NCBI GenBank assembly: GCA_020310875.1
Contig: CM035420.1
Location: 189,812,380-189,876,379, forward strand
Origin: Ceratopteris richardii
Taxonomy: Eukaryota; Streptophyta; Polypodiopsida; Polypodiales; Pteridaceae
Reading direction: 5' to 3'
Length of the DNA: 64,000 nt
Part shown: one piece after another, positions 55,232 through 64,000 of the stretch
Layout: the number at the start of each line of letters is the position of its first letter
How positions within the stretch are numbered: position 1 is the stretch's first letter
Made by a program: the position numbers and the translations under genes
Notes under the pieces: model-generated
Databases searched by the model: none
What the model saw: only the letters and a program-made list of their open reading frames with translations
What the model was told of the DNA's origin: nothing

Positions 55232-56202
55232 CATTACGTCCAAAAGTGAACCTTGCATGGGCCTTGTAAGGATTCCTAATTTTAAGGGATTAAAATGGCT
55301 AATTAGGTGGATTAAGAGGCTGGGAGAAATCACCAGTGGTATTGTACATTAAAATAATGAATAAAGTCATGTAGAGGATTCGTGTGTTTTTCTAGCCTTT
55401 AGATGTATTGTTTGGATGGCCACGATATGACTTTGAATTTGGGAATTAAAAATAAAAAAGGAAAGCTCAAACTCTGTCACTAGAAGACAAAATAGGTGCA
55501 ATGGGAGACAAAATAGCTCACGCGTGGGAAGAAAGAGAGTATAATTTCGCAGTCGACGCCATTTTTCAACCGTTAGATCTTCACATGCTTGGATGGTGGA
55601 GATTGAGACCCAAATTTTTGGCACTAGAAGACAAAATAGGTGCAGTGGGAGACAAAATAGCTCACGCGTGGGTATTATTTCGGAATCGACACCAGTTTTC
55701 AGCCGTTGGATCTTCACATGCTTGGATGGTGGAGATTGGTACCCAAGCTTCTGGCACTAAAAGACAAACGGCTCGATATTTGCACAAGATACGTGGGGAT
55801 CCGCATGGAATTTAGTCCATTAGATGGACTACAAATTGAATGGTCTAGATTTAATGTCTAGTGATCCATGCATTGATCAAATCAAAGCCATTGGATTCTC
55901 TCCAAATCCAATGGCCCAAATTTTAGGCGCCATTTCCTCTCAAGAACTGATCTTAGCCATTGAATTTCTAGAGGATCCAAGGGTTCTATTTGATTTCCAT
56001 TCCCTTCAAAAACTACTTCAATGAAAAAACCACGAATTTTGACAGGTATATGTGGTTTTGATTGGCCCAAACCAAGGGAAGCCTATACCTAGCCTAGTGG
56101 ATTAAGGGACTAGACTGTGTCCACCACCCTCCTCTCATTGGTCCATCACTAATCACTCTCTAATCCAAAAGGCCCATGCAGGGTTCATTTTTTTTCCTAA
56201 TG
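55232..56202. mobile_element. Non-autonomous TIR element of about 971 bp
   Basis: Compared with the related copia leader at 31212-30810, this stretch is extra. Its ends are inverted repeats of about 34 bases: CATTACGTCCAAAAGTGAACC at the left and CATTAGGAAAAAAAATGAACC at the right (reverse complement), both leading into TGCATGGGCCTT. No transposase frame. The superfamily is unclear; the CATTA ends could be decayed CACTA. A 140-bp segment (55477-55745) occurs twice inside. Confidence 0.65.
55477..55745. repeat. Two ~140-bp tandem repeats inside the TIR element
   Basis: Units start CACTAGAAGACAAAATAGGTGCA, then share ACAAAATAGCTCACGCGTGG and a CTTCACATGCTTGGATGGTGG block. Confidence 0.85.
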
Positions 56203-56313
56203 TATAAGCATCTCGAAGTTTGCTACAGGCCTAGCAGAACTCATCAGGGTAGTTCTATTCAGCTTTTTCAGATACAACCATTTTTCTACATCAAGATATT
56301 TTAGTCAGTGGCC

Positions 56314-56682
56314 ATGGCTGAAAGCAGTTATGTATTCCGTATGTTGGCTATTGAGGATAAGTTGGATGGTACCAATTACCCATTGTGGGCTTATATGATG
56401 CGATATGTATTGGTTGATATGTATTGGTTGCAAAAGGACTGTGGAACATTGTGTAGGGTGTTGAAAAATGTCCTATAACACTTGCAAATATAAGTATTGA
56501 AGCTGATGAAGATGGCATTGAAGACACTGATATTCTTCAGATTCCTGTTCGTGCTACGATTTTTGCTGCACCTACTGCAGAGCAAATTCGTTGGGATGGC
56601 AGAGATACTCAGGCACATGCATTGATGGCCTTGTCTGTCAAACGTGCTATTATTCCTCACATTCGCTCTTACAGAATAGATA
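56314..56682 (+). pseudogene. copia gag, truncated
   Basis: Starts MAESSYVFRMLAIEDKLDG and continues TNYPLWAYMMRYVLV; a 14-base direct duplication near 56400 shifts the frame, and the remainder (AKGLW equivalent to KRAIIPHIRSYR) is visible in other frames up to the LTR at 56683. The gag forms the capsid. Confidence 0.75.
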
Positions 56683-57584
56683 ATGTTAACTCGTGTTGAC
56701 TAGCAGAGTTAAAATGCTCAATTGTTAAACGTCTGGTTCTAACTATTAGAATGGCGTTTAACCAGTCTTAGTGGGTTCTTGGGAGTGGTAGGGGTCTGTT
56801 AGACAGAGGCCTTGTACTTAGTTCCCAAATCTTAGCCACGTCAGAAACATGTGATGTCACGTCTTAGCTCAATTGCTCAAGTACCGCACACCCTCGGGTA
56901 TTCTACTGTTACACACTACCTCGTGGTACTACTCAGAACAATAGAATACTTCAGCTTTACCGAATATAGGTATATACTCCTAATCCACAGTATGGCAACA
57001 ATCCTAACACGAATCAATCTCAATACACTATATCGTTGCACAGATTTATTCACCAAATTTCACACATGACTACTAGATACATTACTAGCCATTCCAGGCC
57101 TATAGCCTTTCACCAAGTATTCTGCACTGGACACTGAACAGTGTGAATGAATCACATCAGTAGCAAGAACGAACCACAAGGCGAATCAGTTGCTTTGATC
57201 GTACACAATAGCAACACAAGATGGTCATACAGATGAATCACCAAATTAACATGACTACGAACACGCCCATCAAACGTGGATGGATACAGAATGCAAGATA
57301 CTACTCAGATATTGCACACAGAATAACTACTTAGATAACTACTCAAATACGGGAGAACAACAGTAACACAGTAATAACTACTCAGATATCAAAAGAAGAA
57401 CAACACAGTGAAACCGAACACACCCAGACGAACAGTCTGGTGATTTTGAAAATCGCACTCACGCTCTCCTCGCGTATCCTTTCATTGCTTTAAATAGAAA
57501 TTTTACAAATGAAGCGTAACCGCTTTTCGCGCGTGTGATTACACGTTTTTGTTTTACATTTGCCAATCTGGCGGCCAACTAACA
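56683..57584 (-). repeat. Probable 3' LTR of the second Ty3/gypsy family
   Basis: Plus strand begins TGTTAACTCG and ends CCAACTAACA, giving inverted TGTTA/TAACA ends, and its left end is exactly where the copia gag is broken. No second copy is in the window, and no polypurine tract is found at its inner edge, so the right boundary is tentative. Confidence 0.5.
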
Positions 57585-57645
57585 CTGGCACGCACGGTGG
57601 ACTTCGAACCCGCATGTCAAAACTTTACTGTTCGGCTACTATGCC
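57585..57645 (-). other. tRNA-like segment beside the LTR
   Basis: On the minus strand, TAGCCGAACAGT (A-box-like, about 57643-57632) and GGTTCGAAGTCC (B-box-like, about 57613-57602) are followed by a 3' end in GCGTGCCA. The T-arm pairs in four of five positions. On the plus strand the first bases after the LTR, TGGCACGCACGG, therefore look like a primer binding site. The segment overlaps the last codons of the 3' ORF. Confidence 0.45.
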
Positions 57646-59753
57646 TTCTAAATACATATTGCGGGCTAGTCTAATTTTCTTTTTGAGTGTTTCTAACATA
57701 TGTACTAAAATCGATGGCTCTACTAACTGTGCATCTGTCCTAACCGCGCTTAAGGCGATCGCTTCGGTAAGCAAAATTTCGGCCTGCGTTTGCAAAAAGG
57801 CCTCCTGCAAATAAAATTCATTTGATAGGGCTGCATCCCTTGAAATCTTCATTTCGCCCAATTGTTTCTGCATGTCAATTACTCTTTCTTTCTGATTGAT
57901 CAGTTGATTATCTATCCTTTCGAACTGTTGGTTCTGGAACTCTATTGTTTTGTAGTAAGCATCTCGTTCTCTACGAGCATTTGCTAAGTCCTTCTGATAT
58001 TTGGTTTCCCTGTTCAATTGGTGTTTAAGTATATTATTGACTTCGTCTAAAGATTCTTTTGTTCTATGTAGTTGTTCTTCTGCCTGCTTAGCTTCTCTCT
58101 GCTGCTCTTGGTTCTTCTGTACTGCTTCTTGCAGCTGGACTCTTGTTTCTTGTAGTAGATTTCCAAGTGCAATTCTGGCATCTTCCTTATCTTGCATATC
58201 TAACTTCAATTGCCTGATTTCATCCTGTGCTTCGTTTAATAATTGGTCCTTTGCGGCGAGCTGTTCCAGTGCTGTATCTCTTTGTTTGACGAGTGTTTGC
58301 TGTTCTGCCAGTTGAGCTTGGAGCTGGAGAATCTGTGCCTGGAGCTGGTGGTTTTCGGCCTTGACTGCGTCAACTTCCTCCTGTAATGGTGTAATATCCG
58401 CTTCCAGGACATCCACCTTATGTTGTAATTCGTTGCGAATATTGTCCGTGACTTCTCTTATCTGGACTGGTAATTGCTGGGAGAGGTCAATGAGCAGTTG
58501 CCCCATTGAAGCAAGCTCAGAGAAGACTGGAATTGAGGGGAGTAGAAGTGGGGGTCATGGTTGTGAAGAGGATGTGGTGTGGAGTTGTGAGGTCAGTGGA
58601 GAGTAATTGGGTGATGAGGCGGAAGAGGCTGTGGTCTCGACGGGTGTGATGGGTGGGATCGGAAGGATTGGCTTTAGTGGAGGTTCCGATGGTGGAGTGG
58701 GAGTGGTAGAGAGAGTTTCGATTACCTTATTTTGTTGTGTTTCAGTGTTGTCGGCTGCAGATTCCACTACCTTAAGCAGCCTTTCGAAAGCTTCTTGTTC
58801 GTCGGCTTGTTGTTCCTGTTCGGTTTGTTGCTGAGAAACTTCTTCGGTAGAAATGGGTTCTGTTTCCGTCTGTTTCTCCTATTCCTGTTGTTCAGATGAA
58901 GAAGACTGCGCCGCTGAATCATATTGTATGGATGTGGCGGTGTCGTGGAAGGTGTCCTCTTCTTGCTTTCGTCTTCTTCATTTTCTTTATCTTTTCCGGC
59001 TGAGCCTTGTGCCTCACTTTCGGATGAGCTGATCCTGATTCTTTTTCTGCAAAATAGTTGGTTGATTTCTTCTTCGTCTTCTTCATCATCGTCTTCGAGA
59101 GGTTGTACTGATTCTTCATGTCTTAGGACAGGTCCTCGGGGTAGTGGTTGTGCGGCAAGGATGGCCGGAAAGAGAAATGATAGAATATGCGGCAATCTGG
59201 ACCTTGGGGTGGCTCCCTTATTCACCTGTTTGATTATAGCTACACATTCTTTGTGGATACGTTGGAAGAAATATGTAGCAAAGTTTACTGGTTCTCTGGA
59301 AGCTAAATCTATGGTCGAGTAGAATGGGCGTGAGATGCCGTAAGTTTGCTTTTGTAAATTCAGGATGGCTACTAGGAACTACAGGGCTGATCTTTCTGGT
59401 TCTGGTTGGCATAAAATTGCGTACTCGTTTGATGAAAACCTAGGGAATAATTGTATCATGGTTGAAATGGGAAGGTTTGGGCCATTTTGTCGGCCTTGCG
59501 CAGGGAGTCGAAATGACTCAGCGAATGACTGAAGGGTTATTACGGTCGTGTTGGGCAAGGAAGTGATTGGCCATCTCAGCTCTGTAGCAGGTGTGTTAGT
59601 GATGGCGGAGATGATGTTGGCGAAGAATGGGTGGGACTCCACTGAATGCCAGGGAAGTTCAGCGAAGTTTGCCAACCCACGTACGCGCAGATACTCTCCT
59701 ACCTCGGTAGGGAGTCCGTCACGAAAAGCAGCATAGTTCGCTAATGCTTCCAT
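57625..59753 (-). pseudogene. 3' ORF protein of the second Ty3/gypsy family
   Basis: From the ATG at 59753 on the minus strand: a compact N-terminal part (AALANYAAF-like start, FAESFRLPAQG near 59520), an in-frame TAG at 59379-59381, a further helical part, an acidic run (LEDDDEEDEEEI, about 59105-59070), a basic/serine stretch, a frameshift near 58940, a stop near 58880, a proline/threonine-rich part (about 58715-58570), a TGA at 58555, then a 293-codon coiled coil to the TAA at 57625, rich in Q, E, L and R. The layout (globular, acidic, proline-rich, coiled coil) repeats that of the 3' ORF at 11023-15126, although I see no clear sequence match. No membrane segment. Function unknown. Confidence 0.65.
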
Positions 59754-60092
59754 GGCGCGCACGAAGACAGAGCCCAGAACACAGATACACAGGACACAAA
59801 AAAACACAAAGCACAATCACAAAAACACAATAGTGTTTTTTCGGCGAACTGGAGAAGGTTATGTAGTGGTGCTTTAGCAGAGAGTAATCAAAAGTAGGAA
59901 TAATCACACGGCAGGGGGAGTGATAATTCTTAACTTCGTAATGCAACAATGAAGAGCTCGAAAGGGCAGGGCGGCTTTATTCATAAATATTGTTTAAAAC
60001 GCGGATACTTACAGTACTTGTAAATTTAAAAAGAAAAGAAAGGTAAAGAAAAGAAAAGTAAAACCTACAAACGCGGTCCACCGCCGAATGTT
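59754..60092. other. Spacer between integrase and the 3' ORF
   Basis: About 340 bases without a coding frame. On the minus strand the part just ahead of the 3' ORF is T/G-rich (59760-59830). Confidence 0.55.
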
Positions 60093-61082
60093 TTAGTGCG
60101 GGCTAGAAGTGTGTTGATACGGTCGTAGCTTCAAACCGTTGATTACTTTTGGAAGTGGCTTTCCGGTCAACGTAGTCAACCGAAAAGTTGCTGGACCAAT
60201 TTGTTCTGAAATCCTGTAAGGGCCGAACCAACGTAATTTGAATTTTCTTGCAGACCTATTCGACTTTGCATTATAAAAAAGGACAAGCTGTCCCACCGAA
60301 AAAACTGGAGTTTTCAAGAGTCGATCATGCGTACGAGTCTGTCTTAACTGTATTTCTTGCATAGTTAAAAAACTATGCCATCTCTGTTCGTCCAATTTCC
60401 TGAGTGAATCCAACCGAAACGACAGTGAGTCTTCCGGTAGTAGTTTCTGAGTGATGGCTACACGTAAACTTGGTATAACTATTTCCATAGGTGCGATTGC
60501 TTCTATACCATAAGCTAATTTGAAAGGGGGTAAGCTTGTTGCAGCCTTGTATGTGGTACGGTATGCCCATAACACTGCAGGTAACATTTGATCCCATCTT
60601 TCCGGTGTTTCCATGATCAATTTCCGAAGCATATTCAACAGAGATTTGTTTGTACTTTCGGCCAGTCCATTTGCACGAGGGTAATATGGTGAACTAAATT
60701 TATGGGTGATCTGGAACGACTGTGTCAGTGCTTTAATCAAGTTGTTCATAAAATGGGTGCCTTGGTCTGAAACAATTTCCAGTGGTAAACCAAATCGTGG
60801 AAAGACATCAGTTAGCAGACATTTTGCTACCGCAACTGCTGTAGTAGACCGTAAAGCCCAGGCTTCTGCCCATCTGGTTGCATAATCTGTACAAGTCAGT
60901 ATGTAACGGTTGTTACTGAAGACTGGTGGAGGTGTAATTGGACCGATAAAATCAAGACCCCACTTCTGAAATGGTTCAAGTGGCATAACTAGTTGCAGGG
61001 GAAAGAGGTGGCGTTGCAGCGGTTGTCCAGATCTTTGACAATTATCACAGTGTTTGACAAATTGTGACACATCTCTGTACAT
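60093..61082 (-). CDS. Integrase of the second Ty3/gypsy family
   Basis: 329 open codons, numbered from 61082. The zinc module's CX2C is C12-X2-C15; its histidines (GGHFAADLTHRK) lie upstream, beyond a TAG at 61092-61094. Core residues are D44 (WGLDFIGPI), D106 (VSDQGTHF) and E142 (NGLAES), with 35 residues between the last two. A GPY/F-type C-terminal module is present (LRWFGPYRISEQIGP, about residues 283-297) and the frame ends at LRPY. It inserts the element into DNA. The catalytic domain looks intact; only the upstream stop separates it from RNase H. Confidence 0.9.
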   Translation of the reverse strand: MYRDVSQFVKHCDNCQRSGQPLQRHLFPLQLVMPLEPFQKWGLDFIGPITPPPVFSNNRYILTCTDYATRWAEAWALRSTTAVAVAKCLLTDVFPRFGLPLEIVSDQGTHFMNNLIKALTQSFQITHKFSSPYYPRANGLAESTNKSLLNMLRKLIMETPERWDQMLPAVLWAYRTTYKAATSLPPFKLAYGIEAIAPMEIVIPSLRVAITQKLLPEDSLSFRLDSLRKLDEQRWHSFLTMQEIQLRQTRTHDRLLKTPVFSVGQLVLFYNAKSNRSARKFKLRWFGPYRISEQIGPATFRLTTLTGKPLPKVINGLKLRPYQHTSSPH

Positions 61083-61091
61083 AGTTGGCCA

Positions 61092-62120
61092 CTAGAGACC
61101 ACTCTGTAGAATTTTCCGGTGTGTTAAGTCTGCTGCAAAATGGCCACCGGAAGGAATCGAATGAGCCAAAGTAATAACTGAGTTAACTTCATGCGGTGGA
61201 ATACATCGAAGTAAGATTCCGGTATGATCCACATAGTATAATTCTCCAGCAATTAACCGAAATCGGCGGCTGAAAACTGTAATTTTCCTGCGTACTGTCG
61301 TAGAAGTCTTAGATGGAAGGCAGCCATCAGTGAGAAAGGTCAGGATCTGATCATAATACGTAGATGGTATAGGTGGGTCTGTAATTTCATCATTCATTGG
61401 TTTAGAGCTATAAATCGCTGGAGTCGTGTCATCTATACCTACCGAAGCTTCACTGGAATCTAAGCGAGATAAGAAATCTGCTAAGGCATGTGAACTGCCT
61501 GGCCGATGAATGACTTCATAGTCAAATTCCTGTAGAAGTAGAACCCATCGTGCTAATCGTCCACCTAGATGTTGTTGCCGAACTAGATAGACAAGTGCAG
61601 CATGATCTACATGAAATGTGAATTTACGGCCCAGTAAGTAATGTCTGAATTTTTTGACAGAATATACTAGCCCTAAACATTCTCTTTCTGTTACAGAGTA
61701 GTTCTTTTCAGCAAGCGCAAGTCTCCTGCTAGCATAATAAACATGTCGGAACCACTTATCTATTTGTGGCATCAGAATACTGCCAATGGTAATATTTGCA
61801 ACGTCGAAGAAAACATGAAACGGGTTATCCCAGTCCGACGGTTGTAAGATTGGGACTTGGGTCAATAAACACTTTAGTCGATCAAATGCGGTCTGACACT
61901 CTTGAGTCCACTCAAACTGTCGGGGGGTTTTGGTGATCAGCTTGTTCAGTGATATTGCCAAATGAGCAAGCCACCGTAAGTGTCGTCCATGCCATCTTAC
62001 ATCCTTCGGTGTAGTGGGCACCGGAGCTTCTAATACTGCTGAAATTTTATCCGGATCCACCTGTATACCTTGTGCAGATACAATGTGACCAAGTAGCTTG
62101 CCACATGAAACCACAAACAC
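61092..62120 (-). pseudogene. RT C-terminus, RNase H and integrase N-terminus, second Ty3/gypsy family
   Basis: GKLLGHIVSAQGIQVDPDKI (about 62102-62043), then a garbled stretch (RWHGRHLRWLAH, about 62010-61970) where the usual HGHAGYYRRFI-type motif should be, which implies compensating indels. RNase H: NPFHVFFDVANITIGSIL (about 61830-61777), YYASRRLALAEKNYSVTERE (about 61740-61681), KFTFHVDHAALVYLV (about 61626-61582), ALADFLSRL (about 61490-61464). It ends with GGHFAADLTHRKILQSGL at the TAG. In element RNA copying, RNase H removes the RNA template. Confidence 0.85.
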
Positions 62121-62162
62121 GGATTTGTTTGGGTTTAAGCAGAGTCTGTATTCTCTGCATTT

Positions 62163-62465
62163 CTAGAAGTAGCACCGTAAATGGAACATGTGTGCTATCA
62201 TCTTACCGAAAATTGAAAAATCATCAAGGTAAACTTGCATAAAAGAGGTGAGATAAGGAGAAAATATTTCCTGCATACATCTTTGAAATGTACTTGGGGC
62301 ATTTCTTAATCCAAACCACATTACCGTACAAGCAAATACACCCCAGTTGGTAATGAATGCAGTTTTCGGTATATCCTCTTCAGCCATTCTAACTTGATTA
62401 TACCCACTGTACCCATCTAAAAATGAATACATTTCATGTCCTGCTACTCTATACCTGCGATGCAT
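62163..62465 (-). pseudogene. RT catalytic part, second Ty3/gypsy family
   Basis: YSFLDGYSGYNQVRM (about 62430-62386), FGLRNAPSTFQRCMQEIF (about 62316-62263), catalytic VYLDDFSIFG (about 62238-62209). It ends at a TAG (62163-62165) but the frame carries on into the next segment. About 70 residues that normally precede it (the LSPIVVVPKKNGK region) are missing at about 62455, a deletion. Confidence 0.85.
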
Positions 62466-63450
62466 AGTTGGGATTCATCCGGTAGCTGGGTTGCTTTATC
62501 GGTCTTGATTCTGGCTTCAGCACGACCTTGTGCTGGTAAATGCGGGGGTCCAACCCTTTCATATCCTTGCAATCCCATGCAAATATATCAGAAAATTCGC
62601 GAAGTAGTTGGATTAGATTTGCTTTGAATACTTCCGGTAAGTTTTGCTTTATCTTTACAAGACGCGGATGATCTTCATCTCCTAAATTATAAGTGATCAG
62701 CTGATCTTCTGGAACATACAATTGTTGGGGTTTCTTCGTATCGTTCGTTGGCTTGAAGAGTTGTTGCAGTTCGTTGTCATGTATAGCAACAGTGTCTTCT
62801 TTCTTATCTTCTTCTATTATAGGCATCACTGTATAGACTGAAGCATTCCAATTATCTACAACAGATTGTAGATCAACAGTTCCTAGTGAGATTAAGTCAG
62901 CGTTACTTTTCAGATACTCTTCTTCTTCATCATCTGATAATCCATCTAGCATATGGATTGGTTCAACAAAATATGGTCTAGCGTGTAACTCGCAAGGTTG
63001 TATAACATCTAGTTTTACCACATATTTACGATTTGCATCCTTAAAAGTGAGCTCTTGTGCAGACCAGTCCTGTATTACCTTTGCATGCTTCAGCCAAGGT
63101 CGGCCGAAAAGAAGGTTGTAATCAAGAGTGGATTCCGGTAAATCTAATATGACAAAGGTCATCTTGAACTTCGTACCTTGTAAAGTGATTGGTACATTTC
63201 GTACGAGTCCGATGGGGTGGACTCTTGATTGATCGACCATTCTCACAAAAAACTGAACTGGTTCGATTTCGGTCCACCCTAACCTTTTACATAGTGTAGC
63301 AGTAGCAATGTTGACTCCAAATCCTCCATCAATTAATACCTGTGTGATTTTATGATTCTTATACCATACCGTAATTAAAGGAACTGAATGATCGACCATA
63401 GATTCGGGTTCTGATTGTACTGTTGCTGTCGCTGGAATACAAGAAGGCAC
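62449..63450 (-). pseudogene. Protease and RT N-terminus, second Ty3/gypsy family
   Basis: Retropepsin at about 63390-63090: QVLIDGGFGVNIAT carries D-G-G, a known variant of the D-S/T-G triplet in this kind of plant element, and it closes with LLFGRPWLKHAKVIQDW. An acidic spacer follows (DGLSDDEEEEYLKSNADL, about 62950-62897), then the RT N-terminal region: LIQLLREFSDIFAW (about 62615-62574), HKVVLKPESRPIKQ, MNPNYA at the deletion. Confidence 0.82.
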
Positions 63451-63477
63451 CGGGCTGAACTGCTGTTGGAATTGTTG

Positions 63478-64000
63478 TCAAATTCCGGGTACTAATGCGA
63501 GTAGTTGGCCTAGAGGCAGGGTGATAGATTCCTTCGATAAAATTTCCCAGGCCTGTTGAGATTGGTTGTCATGCTCCACCGGTGTTGAAGTTGATGCTTC
63601 TCTTGATGATGAAGCGTCTATTGTTGGTAATATGCTTGCTGCTGATGATGTGCCTGTAGCTGCTAATGTGCCTGTTGCTGAATTGGAATCCTGTTGTTGT
63701 GCTCTTTCTTTGGTTAATGGAGTCTGAGTTACCGGAATAGGATCTGGGAAGACTGGTGGTTCTGCTGTGGTCCATTGACTAGCCTTGTTGTACATTCTTT
63801 GTTGTTCGCGTATTCCTGGTTCAAATATTTCTGCTGCTAGCTGCAGCTTTTTGCCGGAATGGGTCTGAACTGCAGCGGCTTGTGTTTCCACAGGTGTGAT
63901 TTGTACCATGTTAGCCATTGGATTCTGACATTCCTTCTTTCTCTGATCATACTCAGTTGCATCCTTACAAAATCTCCTAATATGACCAAATTCACTACAA
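63478..64000 (-). pseudogene. gag C-terminus, second Ty3/gypsy family, runs off the right edge
   Basis: Minus strand from 64000: a zinc-knuckle tail (CSEFGHIRRFC) at the window edge, then a polar, Q/T/S-rich linker (MANMVQITPVETQAAAVQTH onward) to a TGA at 63478-63480, after which the same frame continues into protease. The rest of gag and the 5' LTR lie beyond 64000. Confidence 0.75.

Larger units (their letters stand above)
54773..56682 (+). mobile_element. 5' part of a Ty1/copia element, plus strand
   Basis: LTR (54773-54986), primer site (54988-55003), leader with a TIR element inserted (55232-56202), and gag (56314-56682). It is the same family as 26942-31450. The gag stops where the next LTR begins at 56683; the rest of the element may lie right of the window. 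Confidence 0.75.
56683..64000 (-). mobile_element. Ty3/gypsy element of a second family, minus strand, 3' part
   Basis: From right to left: gag end, protease, RT, RNase H, integrase, 3' ORF, then a probable LTR at 56683-57584. The element runs past the right edge. It interrupts the copia gag at 56682/56683. Every coding part has at least one lesion. Confidence 0.75.

Noticed and set aside
57625..58506. Independent host coiled-coil gene
   Set aside because: It is in frame with the preceding segments of the minus-strand element and ends next to its probable LTR.

Overview
The window is nuclear DNA of a plant with a large, repeat-filled genome. It is almost entirely layered transposable elements: Ty3/gypsy, Ty1/copia, a chromovirus, an L1-like LINE, a non-coding LTR element, a TIR element and tRNA-like/SINE-like pieces. 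I see one convincing host gene, a single-exon polyamine/amino-acid permease of the plant PUT/LAT family at 49935-51377. The protein supports a vascular plant; fern or gymnosperm is possible, but the sequence alone does not settle it. No rRNA, CRISPR or prokaryotic signal was found.

Layout: (1) 1-3810, minus strand: 5' half of a Ty3/gypsy element with an intact gag running off the left edge, a leader holding an 18-bp minisatellite, a tRNA-Asp-type primer site and a 5' LTR. (2) 3811-15818, plus strand: a second element of the same LTR family, cut inside its gag by the first. It carries gag-PR-RT-RNaseH-IN in one broken frame, a duplicated integrase zinc module, an unusual second retropepsin-like domain after integrase, and a large coiled-coil ORF in the position where env-like genes sit. 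(3) 15822-17298: a decayed, probably spliced, unrecognised gene fragment next to a TIR-type terminus. (4) 17299-26230, minus: a pol-less relic (gag plus the same 3' ORF) split by a 5.3-kb non-coding LTR element with a 5-bp target duplication. (5) 26942-31450, minus: a Ty1/copia element with both LTRs, holding tRNA-like modules. (6) 33545-33900: a CATA microsatellite. (7) 34430-38811, minus: an L1-like LINE. (8) 40240-47447, minus: a second copia element, invaded by a chromovirus relic whose coding region and LTR carry copies of an 18-bp palindrome. (9) 47720-48990: GA and TA microsatellites and a LINE tail. (10) 49560-51400: the PUT gene. (11) 54420-56682: copia pieces, with a TIR element in the copia leader. 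(12) 56683-64000, minus: another Ty3/gypsy family with integrase and, again, a coiled-coil 3' ORF.

The recurring theme is Ty3/gypsy elements with an extra large ORF downstream of integrase, seen in two families and in a pol-less relic. All element reading frames apart from the left-edge gag carry stops or shifts. The PUT gene is the only locus that looks functional for the host.
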